A stretch of DNA of 64,000 nt from Mycobacterium decipiens (GCF_963853665.1 NZ_OY970459.1:5022001-5086000); one strand, 5' to 3'. Shown: positions 39,913 through 49,551, counted from the first letter of the stretch. Translations and numbers: made by a program. Notes: generated by a model from the sequence alone, not told the origin.

Positions 39913-40992
39913 ATGGCGGTGCTTTCGGTGTGCCGGTTGGGGTTGGTCGTTGGTGTGTTGACTTCCATACTTGCGGCAACCATGGTGCTGGCCACGCCGA
40001 GTTACGCATGCGCGTGCGGTGCCGCAGTCGCACCGAGCGGCGCACAAGCAAGCTTCAATCATGAAGTCGCGCTGATTCATTGGGACGGGACGACCGAGAC
40101 CATCATGATGCAGCTCGCGATGAATGCCTCCGCGGACAACGTCGCCTTGGTCGTGCCCACCCCGACACCTGCGGCTGTGTCGGCCGGGGACAAGGCCACA
40201 TTCGGCGAGTTGGACGCGCTCAGCGCGCCCCGGATCCAGCATCAGCGCCATTGGAGCCTGGGGCGGCGAGGTGTCGGCGCCGCCGGTCCCCAGGAGGCAG
40301 CCGCCCGGCCCCCAAACGTGATCAACCAGGTACACCTTGGCCCGCTGGAGGCCACGACTCTGGCCGGCGGTGACCGCAGCGGCCTGCAGAATTGGTTGTC
40401 CGAGAACGGCTACTCGATCCGACCGAAGGTATCAGCGGCGCTGGATCCCTATGTACGGGACGGATGGGCGTTCGTTGCGATGCGGTTGACGAGCACGGAA
40501 CCGATAGTGGGCGGGCTCAATCCGGTGCGGATGACTTTCCGATCCGCGCAGTTGGTGTATCCCATGCGCCTATCGGTCGCCGCCCAGGAACCGCAACATG
40601 TCACCATCTTTACCCTGGCCGACCACCGGCAGCAGCGCACCGACGCCGATGCCGCCACGCAGGCCACCCAGATTCAGTTCGCCGGCAACATTTCCACCGG
40701 CTTTCGTGACCCACTATTGCGGTCACTGGCTGCCAACCATGGCTCGTATCTGACCAAAACTCAGGTGGACATCTATCAGACGTCGCGAATCACCTCGGAT
40801 TTCACGTTCGGCAACGCACCCGACGACGATCCGTACCAGCGCGTGATCATCGTTTATGACAATGTCGCAATTCCGATCGCGATGCTGCTGTTGGTCGTGC
40901 TGCCGATCGTGGTAGGCGTGGCGGGGGCGGCGGTTCTGTTGGCTCTGCGGCGACGGCGGCGGCGCGCCGCCACCGCAAGCCTCGTCCGCTGA
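39913..40992 (+). CDS. DUF2330 membrane-anchored extracytoplasmic protein
   Basis: 359 aa, homologue of Rv3732. N-terminal signal sequence (LGLVVGVLTSILAATMVLATPSYA), then the DUF2330 hallmark ACACGAAVAPSG right after the cleavage site, an external domain, and a C-terminal TM helix (IPIAMLLLVVLPIVVGVAGAA) with a basic cytoplasmic end (LRRRRRRAA). Role unknown. Convergent with the Nudix gene, 5 bases apart. Confidence 0.88.
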   Translation: MAVLSVCRLGLVVGVLTSILAATMVLATPSYACACGAAVAPSGAQASFNHEVALIHWDGTTETIMMQLAMNASADNVALVVPTPTPAAVSAGDKATFGELDALSAPRIQHQRHWSLGRRGVGAAGPQEAAARPPNVINQVHLGPLEATTLAGGDRSGLQNWLSENGYSIRPKVSAALDPYVRDGWAFVAMRLTSTEPIVGGLNPVRMTFRSAQLVYPMRLSVAAQEPQHVTIFTLADHRQQRTDADAATQATQIQFAGNISTGFRDPLLRSLAANHGSYLTKTQVDIYQTSRITSDFTFGNAPDDDPYQRVIIVYDNVAIPIAMLLLVVLPIVVGVAGAAVLLALRRRRRRAATASLVR

Positions 40993-40997
40993 GGCGC

Positions 40998-41498
40998 TCA
41001 GCGAGGCCCCAGCTCGGGGCCTTCGGTTAATCCGGCCAGCGCCGGGTGCGCCATCAACCGATCGAGAAACTCACGCTGCCCCGTGAGCAGTTTGGTACGT
41101 GCCTGTGCCACCGGAAACCAGCCCACCCGGTCGACCTCGGGGTATTCGCGCAGCCTGCCCGATCCCTTCGGCCACTCCAGTTCGAAGGTGTTGCTGCGCG
41201 CATCGGTGATGTCCAGGTCACCCCGGACGCCGAACGCGGTCACCAGCTTGCCGCTGGGCTGCTTCAGCGGACCGAGGTCGATTCGCGGCCCGTCCGGAAC
41301 GCGCAGCCCGATCTCCTCGCTGAACTCCCGCCGGGCGGCCTCCCACGGATCTTCGCCGTCGGTGTACTCGCCCTTCGGAATCGACCAGGCCCCGTCGTCC
41401 TTTCCGGCCCAAAACGGGCCGCCGGGATGGGCGATGAGGACGTCAACGACGCCGGCACGCGTCCGGTACAACAGCAAACCCGCGCTGAACTTGGGCAC
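40998..41498 (-). CDS. Nudix hydrolase
   Basis: 166 aa, homologue of Rv3733c. Nudix box GEYTDGEDPWEAARREFSEE followed by IG fits G-x5-E-x7-REUxEExGU. N-terminal SAGLLLYRTRAGVVDVLIAHPG. Substrate unknown (a nucleoside diphosphate derivative). Starts 14 bases after the tgs2 stop, so probably in the same transcript. Confidence 0.92.
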   Translation of the reverse strand: MPKFSAGLLLYRTRAGVVDVLIAHPGGPFWAGKDDGAWSIPKGEYTDGEDPWEAARREFSEEIGLRVPDGPRIDLGPLKQPSGKLVTAFGVRGDLDITDARSNTFELEWPKGSGRLREYPEVDRVGWFPVAQARTKLLTGQREFLDRLMAHPALAGLTEGPELGPR

Positions 41499-41512
41499 GG
41501 CCGCGCGTTACC

Positions 41513-42877
41513 TCACACCCCGACGGCCTGTTCCAGATCCTTCAACGACGACTCCAGATGCGCGAGCAGCCGCTGCAGGTGCGGCACGCTGCGGCGACAT
41601 CCCACCAGACCGAAGTCGAGGTGACCGGCGTTGTTGACCACGGTGATGTTCAGCGCCTGGCCGTCGGGGATGTTCGACAGCGGGTAGCTGCCGTCGAGGC
41701 GGGCGGCGCCGTAATACATCTGATCCGCCGGTCCCGGCACATTCGAGATGACGATATTGAACGGTGGCGGCACAGTCGACAGGAAACCCGGTACACCCGC
41801 CAGCGTCAGCGGCGCCATGTTCAGCGCCGACAACGCCAGGACCTGCAGCCGTGGCAATTCGGAGAGCACCTTCTTGTTGCCGCGCATCGACGCGCTAATG
41901 ATCTGCAGCCGCTGCTCGGCGTCCTCGACGTCAGTGGCGAGGTTGCACAGGATGCTGCCGACCAGGTTGCCGCCGGCGTCGGCCTCCTCCTTGGAGCGCA
42001 GGCTCACCGGAACCATCGCGATCAGCGGTGCATCCGGCAGGGCGTTCTGTTCGATCAGGTAGTCGCGCAGGGCACCGGCGCAGATCGCCAGCACGGTGTC
42101 GTTGACGGTAACCCCGGCGGCCCGCTTGACGCTCAGCACCCGGTCCAGCGCCCACGACTGAGCGGCACACCGGCGGGCTCCCCCGACCCTGACGTTGAAC
42201 ATGGAATGCGGTGCCGCGAACGGCAGCGTCAACTGCTGCTCGAACAGCGCGGCGCGGGCCAGCTTCAACGTCGATGGGGCAAGTCCCACAACGGATCCGG
42301 CCACCTTGACCAACGAGTTCAACGGTGACGAGCCGTTCGATTGCGGGCGCGTGCGCGGACGCCGAGGCAGGTTCCACATGGCCCGGACCTCGCGGTCGTC
42401 GCGGTCAGCCGACAGCGTGCGCTGCATCAGCTTCATCGCCGAAACACCGTCGATCAAGGCATGGTGCATCTTGGTGTACATGGCGAATCGACCGTCATTC
42501 AACCCCTCCACCACGTGCAGCTCCCACAGCGGGCGGTGACGATCCAGCAGGCTGGTATGCAGCCTCGACGTCAGCTCGAGCAGGTCGCGGACGCGTCCGG
42601 GCGACGGCAACGCCGAGCGCCTAACGTGGTAGTCGACGTCAACTTCGTCGTCGTAGGCCCATGCCACCCTCGCGATTCCACCTCCGATCGTCGCGGGGTG
42701 CTTACGGAATGTGGGTTGGAATTCTTGATTGGCAACCAGAGCCTCGTAAAAATCCCGGACGAATTCCGGGCCGGCGCCCTCCGGCGGCTCGAACAACGAC
42801 AGGCCACCCACGTGCATGGGATGCTCACGTGATTCGGTAAACAGAAACATCGAGTCAGTGGGCATCATCAGTTCCAT
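41513..42877 (-). CDS. tgs2: Wax ester synthase/diacylglycerol acyltransferase (Tgs2-like)
   Basis: 454 aa, same length as Rv3734c. Acyl-CoA-dependent synthesis of triacylglycerol or wax esters. Active site KMHHALIDGVSAMKL (HHxxxDG) near residue 140; other WS/DGAT blocks are LMPTDSMFL, PLWELHVVEGL and FNIVISNVPGP. Member of a probable minus-strand unit: DUF1330 gene, tgs2, Nudix gene. A second WS/DGAT lies at 53694. Confidence 0.94.
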   Translation of the reverse strand: MELMMPTDSMFLFTESREHPMHVGGLSLFEPPEGAGPEFVRDFYEALVANQEFQPTFRKHPATIGGGIARVAWAYDDEVDVDYHVRRSALPSPGRVRDLLELTSRLHTSLLDRHRPLWELHVVEGLNDGRFAMYTKMHHALIDGVSAMKLMQRTLSADRDDREVRAMWNLPRRPRTRPQSNGSSPLNSLVKVAGSVVGLAPSTLKLARAALFEQQLTLPFAAPHSMFNVRVGGARRCAAQSWALDRVLSVKRAAGVTVNDTVLAICAGALRDYLIEQNALPDAPLIAMVPVSLRSKEEADAGGNLVGSILCNLATDVEDAEQRLQIISASMRGNKKVLSELPRLQVLALSALNMAPLTLAGVPGFLSTVPPPFNIVISNVPGPADQMYYGAARLDGSYPLSNIPDGQALNITVVNNAGHLDFGLVGCRRSVPHLQRLLAHLESSLKDLEQAVGV

Positions 42878-42958
42878 TCACCTATTAGACCGCGATCCGC
42901 GGAGCGTGTCGCAGATCGGGTGGCGCTACTGCCGTACCTGGCCGCCGCGATCCTCACT

Positions 42959-43342
42959 TCAGTCGGGGACCCCGTCCGACCACGCCGACGTCGCGATGAG
43001 GTCGCCGCGCTCCAGTGCGGCGGCACGATGCTCGTGCACCGTCGCGTATTCGGGGTGCGTCACCATGTCGATAAACGCCGCGGGCGTCGGGTACTCGACA
43101 ATGAAAATCGCGTCCCACCAGAGTTGTTGGCCATCGCCGACGACGAATGCCGGTGCCGCACCACCGAAACGGACGGTGCCGCCGACACGTTCGAGATGCG
43201 GCGCCACCTCTCGCCCGTACCGCAGGTAGCGCTGCAGGCCCCCGGGAGTCTTGAATTTCAACAGGTTGACCATCGCAACCGGCGTGCCAAATCGCCGCTC
43301 GGCCAACGCTGCCAACCGCTCAGGCGTGACACTCATGTGCAT
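42959..43342 (-). CDS. DUF1330 family protein
   Basis: 127 aa from the ATG at 43342, which has AGGAG seven bases upstream (a second ATG at 43336 is also in frame). Ferredoxin-like alpha/beta barrel pattern: PVAMVNLLKFKTPGGLQRYL, WDAIFIVEYPTPAAFIDMVTHPEY, and an end GDLIATSAWSDG. Small dimeric family of unknown role, often beside lipid or monooxygenase genes. Its promoter holds the tandem operator at 43414-43454. Confidence 0.8.
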   Translation of the reverse strand: MHMSVTPERLAALAERRFGTPVAMVNLLKFKTPGGLQRYLRYGREVAPHLERVGGTVRFGGAAPAFVVGDGQQLWWDAIFIVEYPTPAAFIDMVTHPEYATVHEHRAAALERGDLIATSAWSDGVPD

Positions 43343-43413
43343 TTCCTCGCTCCTTTTGGTTTGCGAGCAGTTCTTTATCGCCGACTCGGATGATCCATCA
43401 GCAACCCGGCCGA

Positions 43414-43454
43414 GGTCTTGACATCTGAAGACAATCTCTTGACAGTTCGGGACA
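43414..43454. promoter_or_regulatory. Tandem direct-repeat operator, likely AraC/VirS-type site
   Basis: Two units of TTGACA-N6-GACA start at 43418 and 43439, i.e. a 21-bp period (two helical turns), preceded by GGTC. The same arrangement with the same spacing and GGTC prefix is found at 56694-56734. It lies between the divergent DUF1330 and AraC genes. Phased direct repeats are the usual binding site of AraC-family dimers. Confidence 0.65.
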
Positions 43455-43513
43455 CCCCGCCGCGGGCGCAGCGCGCCTTGACACCGCGGCATCGTCCGCA
43501 CAAGGTCGACGGC

Positions 43514-44530
43514 ATGTCCGTGGTGCGCGGGACCGCGCTGTCGAATTACCCGGGCCTGGTTGCCGAGTTGGGTGCTGATCCGGCCAGCCTGCTCCGGGCG
43601 GCGGGCGTGCGGGATCGAGATGTCGGCAACTACGACGCGTTCATCGCGATCCGCGCGGCCATACGGGCAATCGAATCGGCCGCGTCAGCTACCGGCACAA
43701 CGGATTTCGGGAGGCGATTGGCGCTGCGGCAGGGGATCGAGATCCTGGGACCGGTCGGCGTGGCGGCCCGCACCGCCGCGACGGTGGGTGACGCTCTGGC
43801 GATCTTCAACACCTTCATGGCGGCCTACAGCCCGGCTATCACCATCCAGATCACGCCGTTGGCCGACCCAACGCGGTCATTCATCGCACTCGAGTTCCGG
43901 CTCGACGAACCCCCACCATTTTCGCAGACGATGGAGCTAGCGCTGGGAGTTGCGTTCGGGGTGATCCGCTTGTTGCTGGGCGCCGACTACGTCCCGCTGG
44001 CCGTGCAGCTACCCCACGACCCGCTCACAACCGCTGCCTCCTACGCGCGGTACTTCGGCTGCAGACCGCACTTCGCCGAACCCGTTGCCGGATTCATCGT
44101 GCGCACCAAAGACCTGAGCCGCCCCCTCAACCGCGACGCCGTCGCTCATCGCGTCGTCGTCGACTACTTGAGCAGCATCACCCCGTTGGACGCCGGGATC
44201 GTGGAATCGGTGCGCACCATCGTGCGCCAGCTGCTGCCCACCGGAGCGGCGACGCTGGACGTGGTGGCCGAGCAGTTCCACCTGCACCCGAAAACACTGC
44301 AACGCCGGCTCGCCGAGGAGAACACCACGTTCGCCCTTCTGGTCGATCAGGTCCGCAGAGATACCGCCGATCGCTACCTGCGGACCACCGGGATCGGCCT
44401 TACCCATTTGGCACGAGAACTCGGCTACGCCGAGCAGAGCGTGTTAACCCGCGCCTGCAAGCGCTGGTTCGGAACCGGACCGGCCGCTCATCGACAGCAG
44501 AGTAAGCGGCCCAAACGGCCTCATGCATAA
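43514..44530 (+). CDS. AraC-family transcriptional regulator (VirS/Rv3736-like)
   Basis: 338 aa from the ATG at 43514. N-terminal arabinose-binding-like (Arabinose_bd) domain of the OruR/VirS type (GTALSNYPGLVAELG, FGRRLALRQGIEILGPVG), C-terminal double helix-turn-helix (LDVVAEQFHLHPKTLQRRLA and LTHLARELGYAEQSVLTRAC). Homologue of Rv3736. VirS in M. tuberculosis drives the mymA monooxygenase operon; here a MymA-like gene with the same operator lies 12 kb away. Confidence 0.92.
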   Translation: MSVVRGTALSNYPGLVAELGADPASLLRAAGVRDRDVGNYDAFIAIRAAIRAIESAASATGTTDFGRRLALRQGIEILGPVGVAARTAATVGDALAIFNTFMAAYSPAITIQITPLADPTRSFIALEFRLDEPPPFSQTMELALGVAFGVIRLLLGADYVPLAVQLPHDPLTTAASYARYFGCRPHFAEPVAGFIVRTKDLSRPLNRDAVAHRVVVDYLSSITPLDAGIVESVRTIVRQLLPTGAATLDVVAEQFHLHPKTLQRRLAEENTTFALLVDQVRRDTADRYLRTTGIGLTHLARELGYAEQSVLTRACKRWFGTGPAAHRQQSKRPKRPHA

Positions 44531-44588
44531 GCGCATGTCACAGCTGGTATGAAGCGGGTCGAACAACTTCTCAGTATTCTGCTCGTCG

Positions 44589-46178
44589 ATGGATCAAGAT
44601 CGATCGGATGGCACGGCCTTCCGCCGTGGCCTGCGAATTGCACTGCGTGGGCGCCGTGATCCGCTGCCCGTGGCCGGCCGGCGGAGCCGAACCTCCGGCG
44701 GAATGGGCGACCTGCACACCCGGAAGGTTCTCGACCTCACCGTCCGGCTCGCCGAGGTGATGTTGTCGTCCGGCTCGGGCACTGCGGACGTCGTCGCGAC
44801 CACCCAAGACGTGGCGCAGGCCTACCAGCTCACCGATTGCGTTGTCGACATCACGTTCACGACCGTCATTGTGTCGGCGTTAGCGACCTCGGACAGTCCG
44901 CCGGTCACCATCATGCGGTCGGTTCACGCCCGGTCCACCGACTACACCCGGCTTGCCGAGCTCGATCGACTGGTTCAGCGGATAACCTGCGGCGGCGTCG
45001 CGGTCGACCAGGCCCATGAGGCCATGGACGAGTTGACCGAACGACCCCACCCCTACCCGCGCTGGCTGGCGACCGCAGGGTTGGCGGGCTTCGCCCTCGG
45101 CATCGCGATGCTGCTCGGCGGTACCTGGCTGACCTGCGTCTTGGCCGCCGTGACGTCCGCCGTCATCTACCGGCTGGGCCGGCTGCTGAACCGGATCGGG
45201 ACCCCGCAGTTCTTCCAGCGCGTGTTCGGCGCGGGCATCGCGACCCTGGTCGCGGTGGTTGCCTACCGCTACGCCGGCCAGGATCCGACCGCGCTGGTGG
45301 CCACCGGAATCGTCGTGCTGCTGTCCGGGCTGACCCTGGTGGGGTCGATGCAGGACGCGGTGACCGGGTACATGCTCACCGCGGTTGCCCGGCTTGGCGA
45401 CGCACTGTTCCTGACCGCGGGGATCGTCGTCGGCATCCTCATCTGCCTGCGCGGCGCCACCAACGCCGGCATCCAAATCGAACTGCACGTCGACGCAACC
45501 AACACGTTCGTCGCTCCGCACCTGCCCCTGCCGGTTATCGTCGCGGTAGGCGGCGCCGCGCTGTCCGGCGTGTGCCTGACCCTGGCAAGCTACGCGCCGC
45601 TACGTTCGGTGGCCATTGCCGGACTCGCAGCCGGACTCGCCGAGCTGATGCTGATCGGTCTCAGCGCCGCCGGGTTCGGCCGCGTCGTCGCTACCTGGAC
45701 CGCCGCGATCGGCGTCGGCTTCCTGGCCACCCTGATCTCGATCCGGCGGCAGGCTCCGGCCCTGGTAACGGCCACCGCCGGCATCATGCCGATGCTGCCG
45801 GGCCTCGCGGTCTTCCGCGCTGTGTTCGCATTCGCCGTGAACGATACGCCGGACGGCGGTCTGGCCCAGTTGCTCGAAGCCGCGGTGACCGCGCTCGCCC
45901 TCGGCAGCGGGGTGGTGTTGGGTGAGTTCCTCGCCTCACCGCTGCGGTACGGCGCCGGGCGGGTGGGCAACCTCTTTCGGATCGAGGGCCCACCCGGGCT
46001 CCGGCGGGCTGTCGGCCGTGTGGTGCGCCTGCAGCCGACCACGGGCCAGCAGCCGGCCGGCACCGCCGGACAACGATGGCGAAGCGTTGCGCTGCAGCCG
46101 GCGCCGGCTGACGACCAGAACACCGGCGGGAGCAGCGACCGGCCCGCCGGCTGCGGCGACCCGGGCGCCGAGCGGTAG
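44589..46178 (+). CDS. Threonine/serine exporter family membrane protein (ThrE/DUF1212)
   Basis: 529 aa, same length as Rv3737. N-terminal ThrE domain starting near residue 40 (LHTRKVLDLTVRLAEVMLSSGSGTADV, then CVVDITFTTVIVS) followed by about ten TM helices (e.g. WLATAGLAGFALGIAMLLGG, IMPMLPGLAVFRAVF). The C-terminal tail is hydrophilic and low-complexity. Probable amino acid exporter. Convergent with the first PPE gene, 6 bases apart. Confidence 0.9.
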   Translation: MDQDRSDGTAFRRGLRIALRGRRDPLPVAGRRSRTSGGMGDLHTRKVLDLTVRLAEVMLSSGSGTADVVATTQDVAQAYQLTDCVVDITFTTVIVSALATSDSPPVTIMRSVHARSTDYTRLAELDRLVQRITCGGVAVDQAHEAMDELTERPHPYPRWLATAGLAGFALGIAMLLGGTWLTCVLAAVTSAVIYRLGRLLNRIGTPQFFQRVFGAGIATLVAVVAYRYAGQDPTALVATGIVVLLSGLTLVGSMQDAVTGYMLTAVARLGDALFLTAGIVVGILICLRGATNAGIQIELHVDATNTFVAPHLPLPVIVAVGGAALSGVCLTLASYAPLRSVAIAGLAAGLAELMLIGLSAAGFGRVVATWTAAIGVGFLATLISIRRQAPALVTATAGIMPMLPGLAVFRAVFAFAVNDTPDGGLAQLLEAAVTALALGSGVVLGEFLASPLRYGAGRVGNLFRIEGPPGLRRAVGRVVRLQPTTGQQPAGTAGQRWRSVALQPAPADDQNTGGSSDRPAGCGDPGAER

Positions 46179-46184
46179 CGCCAC

Positions 46185-47414
46185 CTAACTCGCGGCGCCA
46201 AGCAAATTCTGCACCCAGGTAACTGGCAGCATCGGCACCTGCGGAGCCCCGCTGAACTCGCCATGACCCAATACCGTCAACCCCGCAGGCCGGGCAACCG
46301 ACGCCTTGCCAGCGGTCCCGGCAAAGCCCAACGGGCCAGCACCCTGATGCGATGCCACCGCCGAGGCCAGCTTGTCCCCCGGGGCCACGGCCGGCGACCA
46401 GGCCGCCACCGGGCGCACCGCAGCAGACTCACCCAACGCCGGCGCCAGCCGTGTTGCGCCAGCCGCCGCGTCCGCCTCCACCTGCCCGACTTCGATCTCG
46501 ACCGGCTCCGCGTCCACACTCGCGAGGTACTGGCCAATACCGATCGGCAACGCGGTCGACAACGAAGTCGCCGTCGGCACCGCAATCAACGTGCCGGCCA
46601 GCACAAATGGCGATGCGGCCAGCAGGAGCGGAGGGCCCACGATGATCGCCAAGGCCGCGGCGATGACCGCAACGAAGAACCCGATGATTGCGAAAATGAT
46701 GACGAACGTGAGGATCAGGAGTGGCAGCATGAGCACGATGATGATCGCGTATCCGACGATCGCGAACAGCACCTCGGCCAGTACCTCAAGGATCATCAGC
46801 AATATCGCAAGCCAGACCGGCAGGACCTCCACCCCGGTGGGCAGGGCCACGAATGCGCTGGCTGCGCCAACACCGCCCTTGAGCACCGTCGGCGCCGGTG
46901 TGGTGCGTGGTGCCGACGCCAGCGCAATCCCCGAGACGTCCTCATAGACGCCCATCGTGGTGGCCGCCTGGACCCACATGCGGGCATAGGCGGCCTCATT
47001 CACAGCGATTGGAATCGTGTTGATTCCAAATAGGTTCGTCGCCGACAGCGCCGCATGAGTGGCGTGGTTGGCGGCCAGCTCCGGCAACGTCGGCATCGCC
47101 GCCAGCGCGGTGGTATATGCCGTGGCCACCAGCTCCTGCTGGGCGGCCATCCCCGCGCTGTCGGCGCTGGTCTTGGTCAGCCAGGCCAGATAGGGCAGGT
47201 GAGCGGCCGTATAGGAGTCCGCGCTCGGGCCCTCCCAGGCCCCGGTCTGCACCGCGCCGAGCACTTCAGTGAGTTCTTCAGCCGCCGAAGCGTATTCGGC
47301 GCTCAGCGACATCCACGCCGCCGCAGCCGCCTGTAATGGAGCGGGGCCCGGACCGCTGCTCAGCAACGCCGAAGGCACCTCCGGCGGCACGCCAAGCCAG
47401 AAGGGCGTCGTCAT
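46185..47414 (-). CDS. PPE protein (PPE4-like), copy A
   Basis: 409 aa. N-terminal PPE domain ([19 protein letters not shown], WxG-type GAWEGPS near residue 60, [20 protein letters not shown]). Residues ~200-290 form a strongly hydrophobic core of several possible TM segments. The C-terminal end ([32 protein letters not shown]) resembles PPE4 of ESX-3. Position fits PPE66/PPE67 of H37Rv. Ends and start are almost identical to copies B and C; the hydrophobic core differs. It overlaps a PE remnant of 29 codons by 4 bases. Confidence 0.9.
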   Translation of the reverse strand: MTTPFWLGVPPEVPSALLSSGPGPAPLQAAAAAWMSLSAEYASAAEELTEVLGAVQTGAWEGPSADSYTAAHLPYLAWLTKTSADSAGMAAQQELVATAYTTALAAMPTLPELAANHATHAALSATNLFGINTIPIAVNEAAYARMWVQAATTMGVYEDVSGIALASAPRTTPAPTVLKGGVGAASAFVALPTGVEVLPVWLAILLMILEVLAEVLFAIVGYAIIIVLMLPLLILTFVIIFAIIGFFVAVIAAALAIIVGPPLLLAASPFVLAGTLIAVPTATSLSTALPIGIGQYLASVDAEPVEIEVGQVEADAAAGATRLAPALGESAAVRPVAAWSPAVAPGDKLASAVASHQGAGPLGFAGTAGKASVARPAGLTVLGHGEFSGAPQVPMLPVTWVQNLLGAAS

Positions 47415-47500
47415 CGCGATCCGCCTGGCGCCAGGTACGACGACGCCGCCACGGCCTGCGCGGCCGCCGCCAGACCTTCGGGAACCACTCGCAGCGTCAC
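47411..47500 (-). pseudogene. PE5-like remnant, 29 codons left by internal deletions
   Basis: GTG at 47500 to TGA at 47411 gives [19 protein letters not shown] then [10 protein letters not shown]. This is the start, a short middle part and the last ten residues of the intact 104-aa PE gene at 51437. The missing segments are flanked by short repeats (CTGGCGGC and GCCGTGGCGGCG), so two in-frame slippage deletions explain it. The TGA still overlaps the PPE start, so translational coupling survives. Confidence 0.8.
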
Positions 47501-47574
47501 TACCGGTACTCCTTGGTTCTCACCGACCAACCACGGCCGAAGGCCGCTCAGTCAACGAATTGGGGCTAAATCGC

Positions 47575-47677
47575 ACACATAACGGACTATAAATCTCATG
47601 CAATATAACCCTTGTCAAATCAATTCGGCATGCTACGACCGCGTAGGTTATCCGGCAAATTGATATACGGCTCCGTA
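47575..47677 (-). promoter_or_regulatory. PE-type promoter region with two palindromes (copy A)
   Basis: Near copy of 51823-51928. Shared elements are CATAACGGACTATAAAT (minus-strand TATAGT as a possible -10), TGTCAA (minus-strand TTGACA), the inverted repeat CTACG-N4-CGTAG at 47633-47646 and TACGG-N2-CCGTA at 47666-47677. Probably the promoter and operator of the cassette. Confidence 0.5.
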
Positions 47678-47794
47678 GGTTATGTAGCGAAAAGCCCCGA
47701 CGTTAGCCCGGCCGGCACGACGCGGCGTTTGCTCGCCGTCGCGAATACCACAATCCCATTCAGGTCCATCCGGCCCGAAAGGATGCGTTGGATT

Positions 47795-47950
47795 CATGCG
47801 TGCCGACCATCGACTGACAGGCAACATCGGCGGCCACCTACCTGCCCGCGGCCTCACCCAAGTTGGCCCGCACAATCCACAGGGGCTTCACCTTGGCGGC
47901 AAACGCCGACCGCGAGGGACCAATTGCGGAATATGGGCATCCAACAAACT
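47795..47950 (-). pseudogene. Fused EsxH/EsxG-like remnant
   Basis: The plus strand at 47796-47818 matches the middle of the EsxH-like gene (GCGTGCCGACCATCGA against GCGTGCCGGCCATCGA at 49619). It then jumps into the EsxG-like gene: CATCGGCGGCCAC, GCCCGCGGCCTCACC, CTTGGCGGCAAACGCCGAC, and the start region ATGGGCATCCAACAAACTCAT. Large internal deletions remove most of both genes. It lies directly downstream of PPE copy B, in the position esxG-esxH occupy after copy C. Confidence 0.75.
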
Positions 47951-48016
47951 CATTTGGCGATCCCCCGGTTGGCTTTCCAATTGCCTACTATCACGTTGCC
48001 CGCCGCACCAACGCGG

Positions 48017-49222
48017 CTAACTCGCGGCGCCAAGCAAATTCTGCACCCAGGTAACTGGCAGCAGCGGCACCTGCGGAGCCCCGCTGAACTCGCCATGACC
48101 CAATACCGTCAACCCCGCAGGCCGGGCAACCGACGCCTTGCCAGCGGTCCCGGCAAAGCCCAACGGGCCAGCACCCTGATGCGATGCCACCGCCGAGGCC
48201 AGCTTGTCCCCCGGGGCCACGGCCGGCGACCAGGCCGCCACCGGGCGCACCGCAGCAGACTCACCCAACGCCGGCGCCAGCCGTGTTGCGCCAGCCGCCG
48301 CGTCCGCCTCCACCTGCCCGACTTCGATCTCGACCGGCTCCGCGTCCACACTCGCGAGGTACTGGCCAATACCGATCGGCAACGCGGTCGACAACGAAGT
48401 CGACAACGAAGTCGGCAACCCAACCAAAAGGGAACCGGTCAGCAGGAATGGCGATGCGATCAAGAGGAGCGGAAGCCCATAGACAATTGCCACGATCGAA
48501 AGAACGAACGCTTCTACGACGATCACAAACGGCAAGAGGCTCAGGATTACGATCGTGTATGCGACGGCTGCAAACAGAAGCTCGAGCAATATCAGAATGA
48601 TCTGAATCAATATCACAATGATGATGGGAAGTTCTCCCACCCCGCCGGAGGTCGCCGGCAGGGCGCTCGCTGAGCCAACACCGCCTCTCAGTACCGTCGG
48701 CGCCGGTGTGGTGCGTGGTGCCGACGCCAGCGCAATCCCCGAGACGTCCTCATACTCGCCCATCGTGGTGGCCGCCTGGACCCACATGCGGGCATAGGCG
48801 GCCTCATTCAGAGCAATTGGAATCGTGTTGATTCCAAATAGGTTCGTCGCCGACAGCGCCGCATGAGTGGCGTGGTTGGCGGCCAGCTCCGGCAACGTCG
48901 GCATCGCCGCCAGCGCGGTGGTATATGCCGTGGCCACCAGCTCCTGCTGGGCGGCCATCCCCGCGCTGTCGGCGCTGGTCTTGGTCAGCCAGGCCAGATA
49001 GGGCAGGTGAGCGGCCGTATAGGAGTCCGCGCTCGGGCCCTCCCAGGCCCCGGTCTGCACCGCGCCGAGCACTTCAGTGAGTTCTTCAGCCGCCGAAGCG
49101 TATTCGGCGCTCAGCGACATCCACGCCGCCGCAGCCGCCTGTAATGGAGCGGGGCCCGGACCGCTGCTCAGCAACGCCGAAGGCACCTCCGGCGGCACGC
49201 CAAGCCAGAAGGGCGTCGTCAT
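48017..49222 (-). CDS. PPE protein (PPE4-like), copy B
   Basis: 401 aa from the ATG at 49222. N- and C-terminal parts are nearly identical to copies A and C. The hydrophobic core is its own ([40 protein letters not shown]) and a short tandem repeat adds [11 protein letters not shown]. The PE gene upstream is reduced to its 3' end, and the esx pair downstream is a fused remnant, so this copy has no intact partners within its own cassette. Confidence 0.9.
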   Translation of the reverse strand: MTTPFWLGVPPEVPSALLSSGPGPAPLQAAAAAWMSLSAEYASAAEELTEVLGAVQTGAWEGPSADSYTAAHLPYLAWLTKTSADSAGMAAQQELVATAYTTALAAMPTLPELAANHATHAALSATNLFGINTIPIALNEAAYARMWVQAATTMGEYEDVSGIALASAPRTTPAPTVLRGGVGSASALPATSGGVGELPIIIVILIQIILILLELLFAAVAYTIVILSLLPFVIVVEAFVLSIVAIVYGLPLLLIASPFLLTGSLLVGLPTSLSTSLSTALPIGIGQYLASVDAEPVEIEVGQVEADAAAGATRLAPALGESAAVRPVAAWSPAVAPGDKLASAVASHQGAGPLGFAGTAGKASVARPAGLTVLGHGEFSGAPQVPLLPVTWVQNLLGAAS

Positions 49223-49314
49223 CGCGATCCGCCTGGCGCCAGGCACGACGACGCCGCCACGGCGTCGCCGACCGCGTAGCTGGCACCAGACTCACCGACA
49301 CCGACCCCGGAACG
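49219..49314 (-). pseudogene. PE5-like C-terminal remnant
   Basis: In frame with a TGA overlapping the PPE-B start, the sequence encodes [20 protein letters not shown] then SCLAPGGSR, the last ~30 residues of the intact PE (one Tyr to Cys change). Homology to copy C stops at about 49314, where the sequence switches to a promoter-like piece and then to an AraC fragment. No start codon remains. Confidence 0.8.
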
Positions 49315-49370
49315 GTTCCTCCACCAGCGGACGGACATTAAGCGCATAGCGGACTATAACTATCGCGGGC

Positions 49371-49442
49371 GATGCCGAGCAGAGGGTGTTAGCCGGTCGT
49401 GCAAACGCTGGTTCGGAACCCGGCCGCCCGCCTACCGCAACC
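49371..49442 (+). pseudogene. Fragment of an AraC-family gene 3' end
   Basis: GCCGAGCAGAGGGTGTTA and GCAAACGCTGGTTCGGAACC match the second helix-turn-helix of the AraC gene at about 44424-44475. After a one-base offset it reads CKRWFGTRPPAYRN, like CKRWFGTGPAAHRQ. The adjacent 49315-49370 includes CATAGCGGACTATAAC, a piece of the PE promoter. From 49443 to 49551 nothing is recognised. It shows that sequence from another VirS-type gene was joined here. Confidence 0.65.
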
Positions 49443-49551
49443 CGATCAGGTTGCGGTTGATCGCGGGTGGGCGTCGCACGGATGTCGGATGGCGGGTCAG
49501 CGGTACTCGACCGAGCGGCTGATCGCTAACGGTAAGGACATCGGCACCGCG

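Noticed and set aside
38351..39961. 536-codon plus-strand frame opposite the P450 gene
   Set aside because: Antisense shadow; the P450 has all family motifs.
43418..43444. Plain sigma-70-type -35 boxes (TTGACA)
   Set aside because: The GACA half-units, 21-bp spacing and GGTC prefix repeat at 56694 where no plus-strand gene follows, so an operator explains the pattern better.
47612..48673. 353-codon plus-strand frame over the PPE-B end
   Set aside because: Runs antisense through the esx remnant and PPE-B; Arg/His-rich shadow repeated at the other PPE copies.
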